Of a DNA stretch of 64,000 bases, positions 26,288-34,590 are shown piece by piece. Numbering within the stretch: position 1 is the first letter of the stretch; every line of letters begins with the position of its first letter. A model generated the notes under the pieces. The model was not told where the DNA came from and did no database searches. It was given only the letters and a program-made list of their open reading frames with translations. The position numbers and the translations under genes were made by a program. Source of the stretch: Bradyrhizobium cosmicum (lineage in GTDB: Bacteria > Pseudomonadota > Alphaproteobacteria > Rhizobiales > Xanthobacteraceae); NCBI RefSeq assembly GCF_007290395.2, contig NZ_CP041656.2, forward strand, positions 3,844,001 through 3,908,000. Reading direction: 5' to 3'.

Positions 26288-26711
26288 CGCTCAGGTCTCA
26301 TTCCGAAGGTCCGGACGCCATTGCCGGACGGACCTACGCACCGCGGCCTAGCCGGTATCGTTTTTGATGTCTCGCCCTAACGCAGCCGATTTCAGAGCGC
26401 GATAGGAACAGCGTTAGAATTTCTCCAGACTGTGTGCAGCAGGTGCGGCGAATGCGCTCACGCACGCACAAGCGTTGCATGGTTCGCTGGATCTGGAATT
26501 GTTCTAGACGAACTGGCGCGGTCGATCGAACGGGACGTCCGGCGACATCGAAGGCCTGCGCGGAGAACGAATCCTTTACCATGCCCTCGCCGCTCGATTG
26601 AGCCTGAGGAACCCCGGCGGTAGACTATGTTGCGGGATATTTCAGCCACTTTGCGGGATGCGCCGCAACGTTCTGTGCCGGCGCGAGCTGGGCATCCGGG
26701 GTTCGACATTC
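26288..26711. other. Divergent intergenic region, PepSY gene and PilZ-XRE gene
   Basis: 424 bases without a supported gene. It holds an imperfect dyad CTGGAATTGTTCTAG (26493-26507), which resembles the ICE element bound by the rhizobial iron regulator Irr (one mismatch between arms), and a second poorer match, TTAGAATTTCT, near 26414. CTAACGC and GCGTTAG lie 27 bases apart around 26377-26417. An open frame extends upstream of the PilZ start to 26598 but reads as non-family sequence. Confidence 0.4.
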
Positions 26712-27275
26712 ATGAGCGAATTGCGCGCTGCGGCCAGGCAATCCACGGCCAGGACCGGGATCATCGAGTTTGACGGCGCCAGGGATGCTGTCAGCATCCC
26801 CTGCACGATCTGCGACGTCTCAGGCACGGGCGCGAGACTGAAGCTCGACTGGGCGCTATCGTTTCCGAAAGTGGCCACGCTGGTCTTTGCCGACGGGCTG
26901 CGAAAGACCTGCCGTGTTGCGTGGCAGAAGCGACGTTGGCTCGGCGTTGCGTTCGCCGATGGCGTTGCGAGCCCGGACGAGCAGGCCCTCATGATGACCG
27001 ACGAAGAGCAGGCCCTGCACAGGCAGCATATCGGCGCGCAGGTCAAAGCCGCGCGGGAGGCGCGTGGTTATACCGAGATCCAGATTGCGAATTTCCTCGC
27101 CGTCTCGCCCGAGTTCGTGTCACGTGCCGAGAGCGGTGAGATGAGTATCCCTCTCCACCAGCTCACACATCTTGCTGATCTGTTGCTGGTCGACTTCGAT
27201 AATCTCATTGCCGGACCGGCGTCGATCGGATTGGCGCCGGACGGCGCGCGCGGCAGCGATCTCGAACTGGCGTAG
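26712..27275 (+). CDS. PilZ domain fused to an XRE-type helix-turn-helix
   Basis: 187 residues. The N-terminal part (about 1-90) looks like PilZ: an RAAAR stretch as candidate RxxxR, then CDVSGTGARL as the DxSxxG motif, then LVFADGLRKTCRVAWQKRRWLGVAF. The C-terminal part (about 100-175) is an XRE/Cro-type HTH: IGAQVKAAREARGYTEIQIANF, SPEFVSRAESGEMSIPLHQLTHLADLL. PilZ binds cyclic di-GMP in many proteins, and XRE domains bind DNA. This arrangement could be a c-di-GMP-responsive transcription factor, which is inference. ATG 26712 is chosen at the domain boundary; upstream starts add unrelated residues. No operon partner is evident. Confidence 0.75.
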   Translation: MSELRAAARQSTARTGIIEFDGARDAVSIPCTICDVSGTGARLKLDWALSFPKVATLVFADGLRKTCRVAWQKRRWLGVAFADGVASPDEQALMMTDEEQALHRQHIGAQVKAAREARGYTEIQIANFLAVSPEFVSRAESGEMSIPLHQLTHLADLLLVDFDNLIAGPASIGLAPDGARGSDLELA

Positions 27276-27384
27276 CCGGCCGTCCCGATCGGCTCACGGC
27301 CGATCGGCAAAATTCAGCGTCGGCCTTGGCCGCCCTGACCTGGCGAGCGCTTCAGCTCGCGGCTACGGTCGCGGATGCCTTCGT

Positions 27385-27398
27385 TTGATCGCGCTCAA
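27385..27398. promoter_or_regulatory. FixK/FNR-type box upstream of a small membrane protein gene
   Basis: TTGATCGCGCTCAA is an exact TTGA-N6-TCAA dyad, followed by an AT-rich stretch near 27420-27445 that could hold the -10 element. The predicted start near 27433 leaves an 80-base leader to the ATG at 27513. Confidence 0.65.
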
Positions 27399-27512
27399 GG
27401 ACGGCGCGCACCAGGTCGGATAGTCATTACGTATATATCCTTAAGCAACGCTCCCGATTTTTTGCGGACCGCCTGGTGCGTTAAGGTACCGCCGTGACCG
27501 GAGGAGGCCGAG

Positions 27513-27674
27513 ATGACCAACGAAGCAGTCAAAGTGCTGATGATCTTCGCTCTTTATGGGATTCTCGAAGTCATCCTTTGCATCCCCTCGACTCAGAAGC
27601 TCAAGACTGCGCTGTCGAAAAGGGTGGCGCACGCCGTGAAGGCTGAACCGAATCGTGCGGCTGCGAGGCAATGA
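27513..27674 (+). CDS. Small single-pass membrane protein, 53 residues
   Basis: A short frame starting with ATG seven bases after a strong ribosome site (GGAGG). The protein begins MTNEAVKVLMIFALYGILEV and continues ILCIPSTQKL, giving one hydrophobic helix (about 8-25) followed by a basic tail rich in Lys, Arg and Ala. I do not recognise it. The combination of good ribosome site, plausible membrane topology and an exact FixK box 115 bases upstream supports it as a real gene. It converges with the CBS-BON gene. Confidence 0.55.
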   Translation: MTNEAVKVLMIFALYGILEVILCIPSTQKLKTALSKRVAHAVKAEPNRAAARQ

Positions 27675-27722
27675 CTCGGCGCTGAGCCGACAGGCCCTTG
27701 GCGGTAACAAGGTCTGGCTCGG

Positions 27723-28481
27723 TCACAACGGCTCATCGTCGGCGGTCGACGTCTCCGCGGGGAGCGATACGATATCTCCGCCGCCATAATCGTCCTCCGG
27801 ATCTGCCCGAAGCGTCTGAAGGCAAAGCCGATCCTCCACCGCCAGGACACCGGGAACGGTTTCGCAGGCCACGACCGCTGCCTGACGCGCGGCCTCGCTT
27901 CGGACGACGCCACGCAAGGTCACGACACCGTCCCTGACGCTGACATTCAGTCCGCTTGGATGCCACGGCGCATCCGACATTGCGGCGAGAACAGACTGCC
28001 GAATCTGATTGTCGTTCTCCAGGCTGCCCGGGACTTTCGTCAGCGGGCCGGCAACCGTGGACACGAAGTCGGAGCGGGTGATCATCCCGACGATTCGCCC
28101 TTCGTGCATCACCGGAATATGGTTGACGCGCCGGCACTCCATCAAGGCGGCGATCTCGCCGAGCGGCGTGTCTTCGGCCACGGTCACCGGGTCAGGTGTC
28201 ATGACCTGTTCGACCTTCTGCCCGTGCTCCTTCACGAACTCCCGCGCGATGCGGTCTGCTCCGAGCAGGAGCGACAGCAGCCGTCTGCGCACATGCTCCG
28301 TCCCGATTTCCGTCCTTCGCAGGAAATCGCTCTCGCAGACGATGCCGACCAGCTTTCCGCCTGCGTCGGTGACCGGCAACCCGCTGAAGTGATGCGACAG
28401 CATTAATTGGATCGCGTTGGCAACCGAGGATTCGGGGCTGATCGTGACCACCGGCTGGGACATGATCTGGTGTGCTTGCAT
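27723..28481 (-). CDS. Tandem CBS domain protein with C-terminal BON domain
   Basis: 252 residues. Two CBS units are visible: MSQPVVTISPESSVANAIQLML to GIVCESDFLRR, and VMTPDPVTVAEDTPLGEIAAL to GMITRSDFVS. A BON domain follows (about 160-225: LNVSVRDGVVTLRGVVRSEAARQAA ... VPGVLAVEDRL). CBS pairs sense adenine nucleotides and BON domains bind membranes or partners. ATG 28481 has GGAG upstream; the longer frame to 28799 is antisense to the cytochrome gene. The start lies 15 bases from the transcription start predicted by the shared FixK box, so low-oxygen induction is likely. Confidence 0.9.
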   Translation of the reverse strand: MQAHQIMSQPVVTISPESSVANAIQLMLSHHFSGLPVTDAGGKLVGIVCESDFLRRTEIGTEHVRRRLLSLLLGADRIAREFVKEHGQKVEQVMTPDPVTVAEDTPLGEIAALMECRRVNHIPVMHEGRIVGMITRSDFVSTVAGPLTKVPGSLENDNQIRQSVLAAMSDAPWHPSGLNVSVRDGVVTLRGVVRSEAARQAAVVACETVPGVLAVEDRLCLQTLRADPEDDYGGGDIVSLPAETSTADDEPL

Positions 28482-28530
28482 GTGTGGTCTCCGGAGCAGC
28501 TCACAGATAGCTCCCGCCTCGACCGGCATC

Positions 28531-28544
28531 TTGACCAGGATCAA
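28531..28544. promoter_or_regulatory. FixK/FNR-type box shared by divergent CBS-BON and cytochrome genes
   Basis: TTGACCAGGATCAA, an exact TTGA-N6-TCAA dyad, centred at 28537.5. Class II spacing places starts near 28496 (leftward, 15-base leader) and 28579 (rightward, 19-base leader). The near symmetry suggests one dimer could activate both genes. Confidence 0.75.
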
Positions 28545-28597
28545 CGTCGGACCGCGCCCGGGTGCGATGCTGGCGCCGTTCAGCGATCGGGAATCCC

Positions 28598-29350
28598 ATG
28601 CGCCTGCGAGCCTTGTACCTTGCAGCTTTCCTGGCAGCGTGCTCGGCGACCGCGGCGCTGCCGGTTCTGCATGGAAGTGCGGCGGCGCAATCCGCGCCGG
28701 TCGCCGATCCGATCGCCCTCTCCGACGCGATGACCCGGCTTCAGCTTCAGCACGCCAAGCTGTGGTTTGCCGGCAAGCTCGGCAACTGGGCCCTTGCAAG
28801 CTACGAGGTTCAGAAGATCGACCTTACCCTCGAGGCAGCCGGCAAGCTGCTGCCTGCCGAGGGCTCGATCCGGAGCCAGGTCACGCGGACGAAGGAGCAA
28901 TTGGAGGCCGTGCGCCAAGCCGTCCGGCTCAAGGACCTCTCCGTGTTCACCAAGGCCTATTCGAGCCTGACGAATGAATGCAACGGCTGCCATCGCGCCA
29001 ACGGATATGCGTCGATCGCGATTCAGCTGCCCGCCATACCACCCGTTCCAAATCAGCTGTTCGTCGATCAGGTGAGCGAGGGCAAGGCGCTTGCGCGCTC
29101 GGCCTGCGGAACCTGCCACGTCATTGCAGACGTCGCGAAGGAATCGCCGGCGTCCCGCCCGCCGGCACCGGACCTCCCGGAGATCGTCGTCCGGTCGTCA
29201 TTCTCGGCCGATGCGATCCGCCAATTGCTCTCGTCGGGCCACCGCCGGATCGGGCCTGCTCAGGCCATGGCCAATCCGAGGCTGACGGAGAACCAGATCG
29301 AGGCGGTCGTGGCATATCTCGAGACCTTGCGCGCCGACCGGTCCCGTTAG
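28598..29350 (+). CDS. Diheme c-type cytochrome, periplasmic
   Basis: 250 residues with a signal peptide (MRLRALYLAAFLAACSATAAL, cleavage near AAAQ). Two covalent haem sites occur: CNGCH (about 129-133) after a helical region resembling a four-helix cytochrome c' type fold, and CGTCH (about 170) in a class I cytochrome domain. A distal Met is plausible in RIGPAQAMANPRLTENQIEAVVAYLETL. It probably carries electrons in the periplasm. ATG 28598 directly precedes the signal peptide. The divergent FixK box implies expression under low oxygen together with the CBS-BON protein. Confidence 0.87.
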   Translation: MRLRALYLAAFLAACSATAALPVLHGSAAAQSAPVADPIALSDAMTRLQLQHAKLWFAGKLGNWALASYEVQKIDLTLEAAGKLLPAEGSIRSQVTRTKEQLEAVRQAVRLKDLSVFTKAYSSLTNECNGCHRANGYASIAIQLPAIPPVPNQLFVDQVSEGKALARSACGTCHVIADVAKESPASRPPAPDLPEIVVRSSFSADAIRQLLSSGHRRIGPAQAMANPRLTENQIEAVVAYLETLRADRSR

Positions 29351-29405
29351 GCTGTCGTCTTGGCGGTTCGCCGGTGCGAGGCGAGCCGCAATCATCTCCA
29401 AATGT

Positions 29406-31391
29406 CTAGCCCTTGTGGCAGCACGAGCCGCCGCCGCCCTTCTCCTCGCCCGCGAGCACGCTGCGGCTGTTACGATCAGGCGGGATGTCGCCGGCGGCAT
29501 TGGCCGCGAAGAAGCCGGTGGGCTTCAGTATGAAGCCGGCATATTCGACCGGCATGATCGGAAAGTCCTCGGGCTTGCAGACATGGGTGTGGCCGAAGGA
29601 GTGCCACACCACGATGTCGGCATTCTCGATATTGCGGTTCTGCGCGGCGTAGCGCGGCAGGCCGTCGCCGCCGGCGTGGACGTTGGGATAGTCGCCGCTG
29701 GCGTATTTTTCGTCCGCATTGAACGCCGTCACCCAGACGTGCTTGGTGGCGAAGCCGCCGCGCTTGCGCACGTAGCTGCCCTCCTGCGCCAGCATGAGCG
29801 GGCTCGGGCTGACGACGAGCTTGTAGGCCGGCGCATTGCCGACGGAGTTGGTCTCGTTGGGATTGCTGATTTTCCAGAACCGGCCGGTCTCGCCATTGGC
29901 GATCGCCGCGGCGTCCCGCTCGCGCGACAGCACGCGCGTCGTGGTGTCGAATGCGTTGCCATGGGGGTTGTCCGCGCCCCAGGGCCGCGGCACGAACTCG
30001 TGCTCGGTGACGGTGTTGCCGCCGCCGTCGAGATTCATGTGCATGCGCACGTTGAAGAAGTGTTGGTGCGTCGGGCCTCCGAGATTGTCGTCGACCATGC
30101 CGCCCCATTTGTACGTCTGGCCGGATGGCACCGCGGCGGTCTGGATGATGCCGGTGAGCTTGGCCTCGAGCTGGATCGTGCCGTCCTGGTAGAGGTACCA
30201 ATAGAAGCCGTAGTCGTAATTGCCGACGGTGGCGAAGAACGAGATGACGAGGCGACGCGAACGGCGGACCTCGAACAGGCCGTTGCGGAATTCATAGTGT
30301 TTCCACGCAATTCCGTAGTCTTCTTCATGCATGCAGATCGCGTTCTGCATGACGAATGGCTCACCCCTGTTGTCGGCGGCCGGCACGTCGAAATAATGGA
30401 TGTTGCCGAGGCAGTCGCAGCCGAGCTCCAGCGCATTGGCGAGCATGCCGAGGCCGTATTCGCCGGCATCGAACGCCGACTTCCAGAAGTGGTTCTCGGT
30501 CGGGTCGGCATAGGGCACCACCATCTCGGTGACGCTGGCGCGATGGATCAGCGACCGCTTTCGGGCACCGTCCTGATAGCTGAGCTGATGCAGCACAAGG
30601 CCCTCGCGCGGCGTGAAGCCGACGCGAAAGCTCCATTTCTGCCAGTCGACCTTCCAGCCATCTACCTTGAAGCTCGCGCCCTCGGGCTGTTCGATATGCA
30701 GCGGCTTGATGTCGGTGCGCGGGTTTTTCACCTCATGCGCACCGTAGTTCCGCTTCTTGCGTGGGATCGGCACGATCGGATCTGCGTCCGTGAGGTGAAT
30801 GACCTTGCCGGCGATCAGGTCGACGACGGCGACAACGCCCTCGATCGGGTGCGCATAGCCATTGTCCTGAAGGTGCTCGCGGAAAAAGCTGACGGCGCGG
30901 ACGATACGCGCGCCGCGCTCGAACTCCATGTCGAAGAAGCCCGAGGAAAACGGGTCGACCTGGATCAGCTCGATGTCCTTGTCGGTCAGCCCGCGCCGAA
31001 CCATCGCCGCGCGCCAGCCGGGGTCGGCCTTGACCACGGCCTCGCATTTGAAGAATTCCTCCAGCATCACCGGCGGCTGCCCATAGGGCGCCTCGCGGTT
31101 CGGAATGACTTTTCGCGCGACGATCTCGTTGCGGGCGAGATCGACGACGTGCTCGACCGCCTCGCCTGTGGTGATGTCCAGCGTCAGCGCGAAGGCACGG
31201 CGCCCTGCTCTATCAGCGGCCAGCTCCTGCTTGGTGGGCTCTTCCAGCCGCACGGTCGGGAAGCGGCAATTCTCCGGCGAGGTCGCAGCAGCGCGCACCA
31301 GCGTGCAGGCCGCGGTGATCTCTTCGGCGGTCAGCGGATCGAGCGCGTGCGGGGTCGCGGTTTGCGCGGTGGCTTTGACGGTATCGAGCAT
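29406..31391 (-). CDS. Copper-containing primary amine oxidase
   Basis: 661 residues, normal length for the family. The topaquinone precursor Tyr lies in VGNYDYGFYW (about 393), preceded by a catalytic-base region (GEYGLGMLANALELGCDCLGNI). Copper ligands are HQHFFNVRMHMNLDGG (HxH-type) and a late His in HSFGHTHVCKPEDFP. It oxidises primary amines to aldehydes with release of ammonia and peroxide. No signal peptide is seen, which suggests a cytoplasmic location as in Arthrobacter-type enzymes. The tail GGGGSCCHKG is unusual and Cys-rich. It follows a serine hydrolase gene 15 bases downstream, with an AraC regulator diverging beyond that. Confidence 0.95.
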   Translation of the reverse strand: MLDTVKATAQTATPHALDPLTAEEITAACTLVRAAATSPENCRFPTVRLEEPTKQELAADRAGRRAFALTLDITTGEAVEHVVDLARNEIVARKVIPNREAPYGQPPVMLEEFFKCEAVVKADPGWRAAMVRRGLTDKDIELIQVDPFSSGFFDMEFERGARIVRAVSFFREHLQDNGYAHPIEGVVAVVDLIAGKVIHLTDADPIVPIPRKKRNYGAHEVKNPRTDIKPLHIEQPEGASFKVDGWKVDWQKWSFRVGFTPREGLVLHQLSYQDGARKRSLIHRASVTEMVVPYADPTENHFWKSAFDAGEYGLGMLANALELGCDCLGNIHYFDVPAADNRGEPFVMQNAICMHEEDYGIAWKHYEFRNGLFEVRRSRRLVISFFATVGNYDYGFYWYLYQDGTIQLEAKLTGIIQTAAVPSGQTYKWGGMVDDNLGGPTHQHFFNVRMHMNLDGGGNTVTEHEFVPRPWGADNPHGNAFDTTTRVLSRERDAAAIANGETGRFWKISNPNETNSVGNAPAYKLVVSPSPLMLAQEGSYVRKRGGFATKHVWVTAFNADEKYASGDYPNVHAGGDGLPRYAAQNRNIENADIVVWHSFGHTHVCKPEDFPIMPVEYAGFILKPTGFFAANAAGDIPPDRNSRSVLAGEEKGGGGSCCHKG

Positions 31392-31406
31392 GGTGATGTC
31401 CAGACG

Positions 31407-32603
31407 TCAGCGCGGGGCGAAATGCGTGGTGATGGCGCGGAAGGCGGCGAGCCAGCGGTGGTCGAGCGGAATGTCCATCGCCTTGGGCTGGGTCGCGAGC
31501 TTGACGATGACGGTGTCGGTGACAGCATCAATGTAGAGCCACTGACCGTGTATGCCGATCCCGGCGAGATCGTTCCGCGAGGGATCGATCGTGTACCATT
31601 TGCTGCGGTAGCGGGCGCCCGGGAAGATGTCGGCGAGGTCGCCGTCGGCCCACGCCCTGGGGTCGCCGTTCTCGTGGATGTCGTCGATCCACCAGCCCGG
31701 CACCACCTGCCGTCCCTCGACCAGGCCGCGATTGCGGATCATCTCGCCGAAGCGCAGCAGATCGCGCGCTGTGACCGAGAGACCGCCGGCGATGCGGCCC
31801 ATGCCGTGGCTGTCGAGCGTGAGTGAGCCATCCTCCTCGGCGCCCAGGGGCTGCCAGAGATATTCGGAGAGGATGCGCGGATAAGGCATGCCGCAGGCGC
31901 GCTCATAGACCCAGCCGAGCACCTCGGTGTTGGTCGAGACGTAGTGAAACACCTTGCCATGCGGCTTGCCGGTGCCGCGTAGCGTGGTGAGGTAGGCGCG
32001 CTGATGGCCGGGCTCGACGCCCGGCGGAGGCACGTCCCAGCCCGAGGAGAAGCGATAGCGCGCGACGTCGCCGGCGGGGTCCTCGTAATCCTCCTCGAAC
32101 TTGATCGCGACGGCCATGTCGAGGACGTTGCGAACGGTGCAGCTGCCGTAGACCGAATTCTCCAGCTCCGGCACGTAGCGCACCACCCGCGCCTCGGGAT
32201 CGAGCAGCCCGCGCGCAGCGAGGACGCCGCCGAGCGTGCCGGCGATCGACTTGCTGATCGAGCAAATCAGATGCGGCGTGGTCACGCTCATGCCGTCGCC
32301 GTACCATTCGTGGATCAGCGTGCCCCGGTGCATCACCAGCAGCGCATCGCCAAAGGTCTCCCGCAGCGTGGCCTCGATCGTGGTCGACTTGCCGTCCGGC
32401 GCGGTGAAGCCGAGCTTTTGCAGCTCGTGCGGCGCGCTTGGTATCGGCGTCGGATGCGCGGAGCGGCGGACCTCGGCGGTCGGCAGCACTTCGCGGGTGT
32501 GGGTAAAGCCCCAGCGGATTGCAGGAAAGCTGCGCCAGTTGGCGCGGGTCACCTGGGCCTCTGGCGCGGGCGGGCTGCCGCGCATGATCTCGGTCGGTCG
32601 CAT
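31407..32603 (-). CDS. SxxK serine hydrolase (class C beta-lactamase/NylB-like fold)
   Basis: 398 residues of the beta-lactamase/penicillin-binding-protein family. The nucleophile motif is SISKSIAGTL (about 115-125), preceded by LLVMHRGTLIHEWYGDGM. A YxN-type element appears in YVSTNTEVLGWVYE, and the third box is probably IHGQWLYIDA. This set resembles 6-aminohexanoate-oligomer hydrolase (NylB) and esterases more than true beta-lactamases, and no signal peptide is visible. ATG 32603 follows GGAGGGATAGAG. It is cotranscribed with the amine oxidase, so it may release an amine from an amide or ester; that is inference. Confidence 0.85.
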   Translation of the reverse strand: MRPTEIMRGSPPAPEAQVTRANWRSFPAIRWGFTHTREVLPTAEVRRSAHPTPIPSAPHELQKLGFTAPDGKSTTIEATLRETFGDALLVMHRGTLIHEWYGDGMSVTTPHLICSISKSIAGTLGGVLAARGLLDPEARVVRYVPELENSVYGSCTVRNVLDMAVAIKFEEDYEDPAGDVARYRFSSGWDVPPPGVEPGHQRAYLTTLRGTGKPHGKVFHYVSTNTEVLGWVYERACGMPYPRILSEYLWQPLGAEEDGSLTLDSHGMGRIAGGLSVTARDLLRFGEMIRNRGLVEGRQVVPGWWIDDIHENGDPRAWADGDLADIFPGARYRSKWYTIDPSRNDLAGIGIHGQWLYIDAVTDTVIVKLATQPKAMDIPLDHRWLAAFRAITTHFAPR

Positions 32604-32783
32604 CTCTATCCCTCCGCGAAGCCCGATCCCAACCCCGGTGTTGGGAACGGCAACGAAGACTGCACCCGGGCGCCGTCCGGCGTTATCGAGATCCGGCAAT
32701 ATTTTGCTGGACAGGCACCATGGCCGTGCCAGTCTGGCGTGGTTCTTGCTAGCTATTCGACTTGCAGATTCCAATGTAGTGTC

Positions 32784-33773
32784 ATGGCCTTAAGCGCAAC
32801 TCTTCCGATTCAGGACTCAGCTCCCAATCTGCTTCAGGCGAGCAGTACGGACGTCGACGAGCACTGCGCCGGCCTCGGCCGTTGGCGGCTGAGCTACGAT
32901 CAGATCAGCGCCGGCGCGTTCCGCGGCAGCTTTACGCAGCTCTCTTTGCCCCGGCTCGAAGTGTTCCGCGAGATCACCAGCCAGCAGGTGCGCCAACACG
33001 GCCAGCTCGGAGCCGACAGCTTTGCCATCGGCCTGCCCTGGCACGACGATGCCGAGGTCAGTTGCAACGGGACCAGTGCCAGGGGCGCCCGCGTGCTCGC
33101 CAGCATCGACGCTGAGATCGACATGTGTACGCCGAAGGCCTTCGAGCTGCGCGGTGTCGTTGCCGGCACAATGCTGATCGCGGAGCTTGCAGCCCGGCTC
33201 GATATCGAGTTGCCGCGCGCCGTCTGGCACCAGTTGCGGGTGATCGAGACCGAGGAAGCACCGGTCGCGCGGCTGCGCGCCCTTCTGACTGCGATTCAAG
33301 AGACTATCACGACTGCCCCGGAAAGGTTCGATGATCTCGTGGCGCGCCAGGCGCTGGAGGATGCCCTCCTCGTCGAGATCCTGGACATGTTGCCGACGGC
33401 ACGCGCCAGCGACCCCGGCCGCAGCTCAGCGGCCCGGCGGCGCACCGTCGATCGCGCCCGCGAGCTGATGCATGGCAGCGGCGATCGTTCGCTATCAATT
33501 CTGGAAGTCTGCAAGGCGGTCGGCGCGAGCCCGCGCAAGCTCGGCTATTGTTTCCAGGAAGTGGTGGGCACCAGCCCGATGCACTATTGGCGCGCGATGC
33601 GCCTGAACCGCGTGCGGCGGGATCTCAAGCGCGCCGGCGACACTGACGTTTCCGTCTACGACGTCGCCGTACAGCACGGCTTCTGGCACTTCAGCCAGTT
33701 CTCGCTCGACTACAAGCGCCACTTTTCCGAGTTGCCCTCGGAGACGCTGCGGCGCGCCAGGCTGGCGGCCTGA
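32784..33773 (+). CDS. AraC-family regulator, EutR-like architecture
   Basis: 329 residues. The N-terminal part (about 25-215) resembles the AraC-binding-like domain of EutR-type regulators: ISAGAFRGSFTQLSLPRLEVFREITSQQ, then FAIGLPWHDDAEV. The C-terminal part has two helix-turn-helix units: ILEVCKAVGASPRKLGYCFQEVVGTSPMHYWRAMRL and VYDVAVQHGFWHFSQFSLDYKRHFSELPSETLR. ATG 32784 is chosen because upstream frame is antisense to the serine hydrolase. It diverges from the hydrolase and amine oxidase genes across 180 bases and probably controls them in response to an amine. Confidence 0.9.
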   Translation: MALSATLPIQDSAPNLLQASSTDVDEHCAGLGRWRLSYDQISAGAFRGSFTQLSLPRLEVFREITSQQVRQHGQLGADSFAIGLPWHDDAEVSCNGTSARGARVLASIDAEIDMCTPKAFELRGVVAGTMLIAELAARLDIELPRAVWHQLRVIETEEAPVARLRALLTAIQETITTAPERFDDLVARQALEDALLVEILDMLPTARASDPGRSSAARRRTVDRARELMHGSGDRSLSILEVCKAVGASPRKLGYCFQEVVGTSPMHYWRAMRLNRVRRDLKRAGDTDVSVYDVAVQHGFWHFSQFSLDYKRHFSELPSETLRRARLAA

Positions 33774-33788
33774 CGCACTGTCTGCCCC

Positions 33789-34568
33789 TTACCAGGTCGG
33801 CAGATAGGTGCCCTTGAAGCGCGTTTCCAGAAACGCCTTCACCTGGTCGGAGTGATAGGCCTCGGTCAGCTGCTTCACCCACGGCTTGTCCTTGTCCTCC
33901 TCGCGGACGGCGAGAATGTTGACCCAGGGACCATCGGGGTTTTCACGCGCGATCGCGTCGATCGCCGGATTAAGTCCGGCCTGCACCGCGTAATTGTTGT
34001 TGATCGAGACGACGTCGACGTCCTGAAGCGCGCGCGGGAGCTGGGCGGCATCCAGCTCGACGAAGCGGAGCTTCTTCGGGTTTTCGGTGATGTCGGCAAT
34101 GGTCGACGCGACGTTGTTGTTGTCCTTCAGCTTGATCACGCCGTGCAGCGCCAGGATCATCAGGCCGCGCGCGCCGTTCGAGGGATCGTTGGCGATGGCG
34201 ACGCGGGCGCCCTCGGGCAGGTCGGCGAGCTTCTTGTATTTCTGCGAATAGACGCCTTGCGGCGAGCCGATCGTGGTCGCGACCTTGACGATCTTCCAGC
34301 CGGTCTTGGAGATCTGGTTCTTCAGGTACGGCTCGTGCTGAAAGGAGTTCGCCTCGAGGTCCTTCAGGGCCAGCGCCTGGTTCGGGATCACGTAGTCGGT
34401 GAATTCGACCACTTTGATGTCGAGGCCGCGCTCGGCGCCGACCTTCTTCACGACGTCCAGGATCTCGGCATGCGGGCCGGCGGTGACGCCGACACGGATG
34501 GTCTCGGCCTGAGCCGCGGTCGCAAGCAAGGCTGCAGCCGCAAGGGTTGCCAGAAAACGCATTGTCAT
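33789..34568 (-). CDS. metQ: Methionine ABC transporter substrate-binding protein
   Basis: 259 residues of the NlpA/MetQ family. A signal peptide (MRFLATLAAAALLATAAQAE) without a lipobox cysteine is followed by IRVGVTAGPHAEILDVVKK, DIKVVEFTDYVIPNQALALKDLEANSFQHEPYL and KIVKVATTIGSPQGVYSQKYKKLADLPEGARVAIANDPSNGARGL-type sequence. It binds methionine in the periplasm and passes it to MetI. The absence of a lipidation cysteine means a soluble rather than anchored protein. It is last in metN-metI-metQ, 22 bases after metI. Confidence 0.93.
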   Translation of the reverse strand: MTMRFLATLAAAALLATAAQAETIRVGVTAGPHAEILDVVKKVGAERGLDIKVVEFTDYVIPNQALALKDLEANSFQHEPYLKNQISKTGWKIVKVATTIGSPQGVYSQKYKKLADLPEGARVAIANDPSNGARGLMILALHGVIKLKDNNNVASTIADITENPKKLRFVELDAAQLPRALQDVDVVSINNNYAVQAGLNPAIDAIARENPDGPWVNILAVREEDKDKPWVKQLTEAYHSDQVKAFLETRFKGTYLPTW

Positions 34569-34590
34569 CTCCAGTTTCGAAAAATCGGGT

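Noticed and set aside
26377..26417. CTAACGC / GCGTTAG pair as a terminator
   Set aside because: 27-base separation, seven-base arms and no T run; not convincing.
29415..31826. 803-codon open frame on the plus strand
   Set aside because: Antisense to the copper amine oxidase, whose catalytic motifs are intact; no motif in the plus-strand product.
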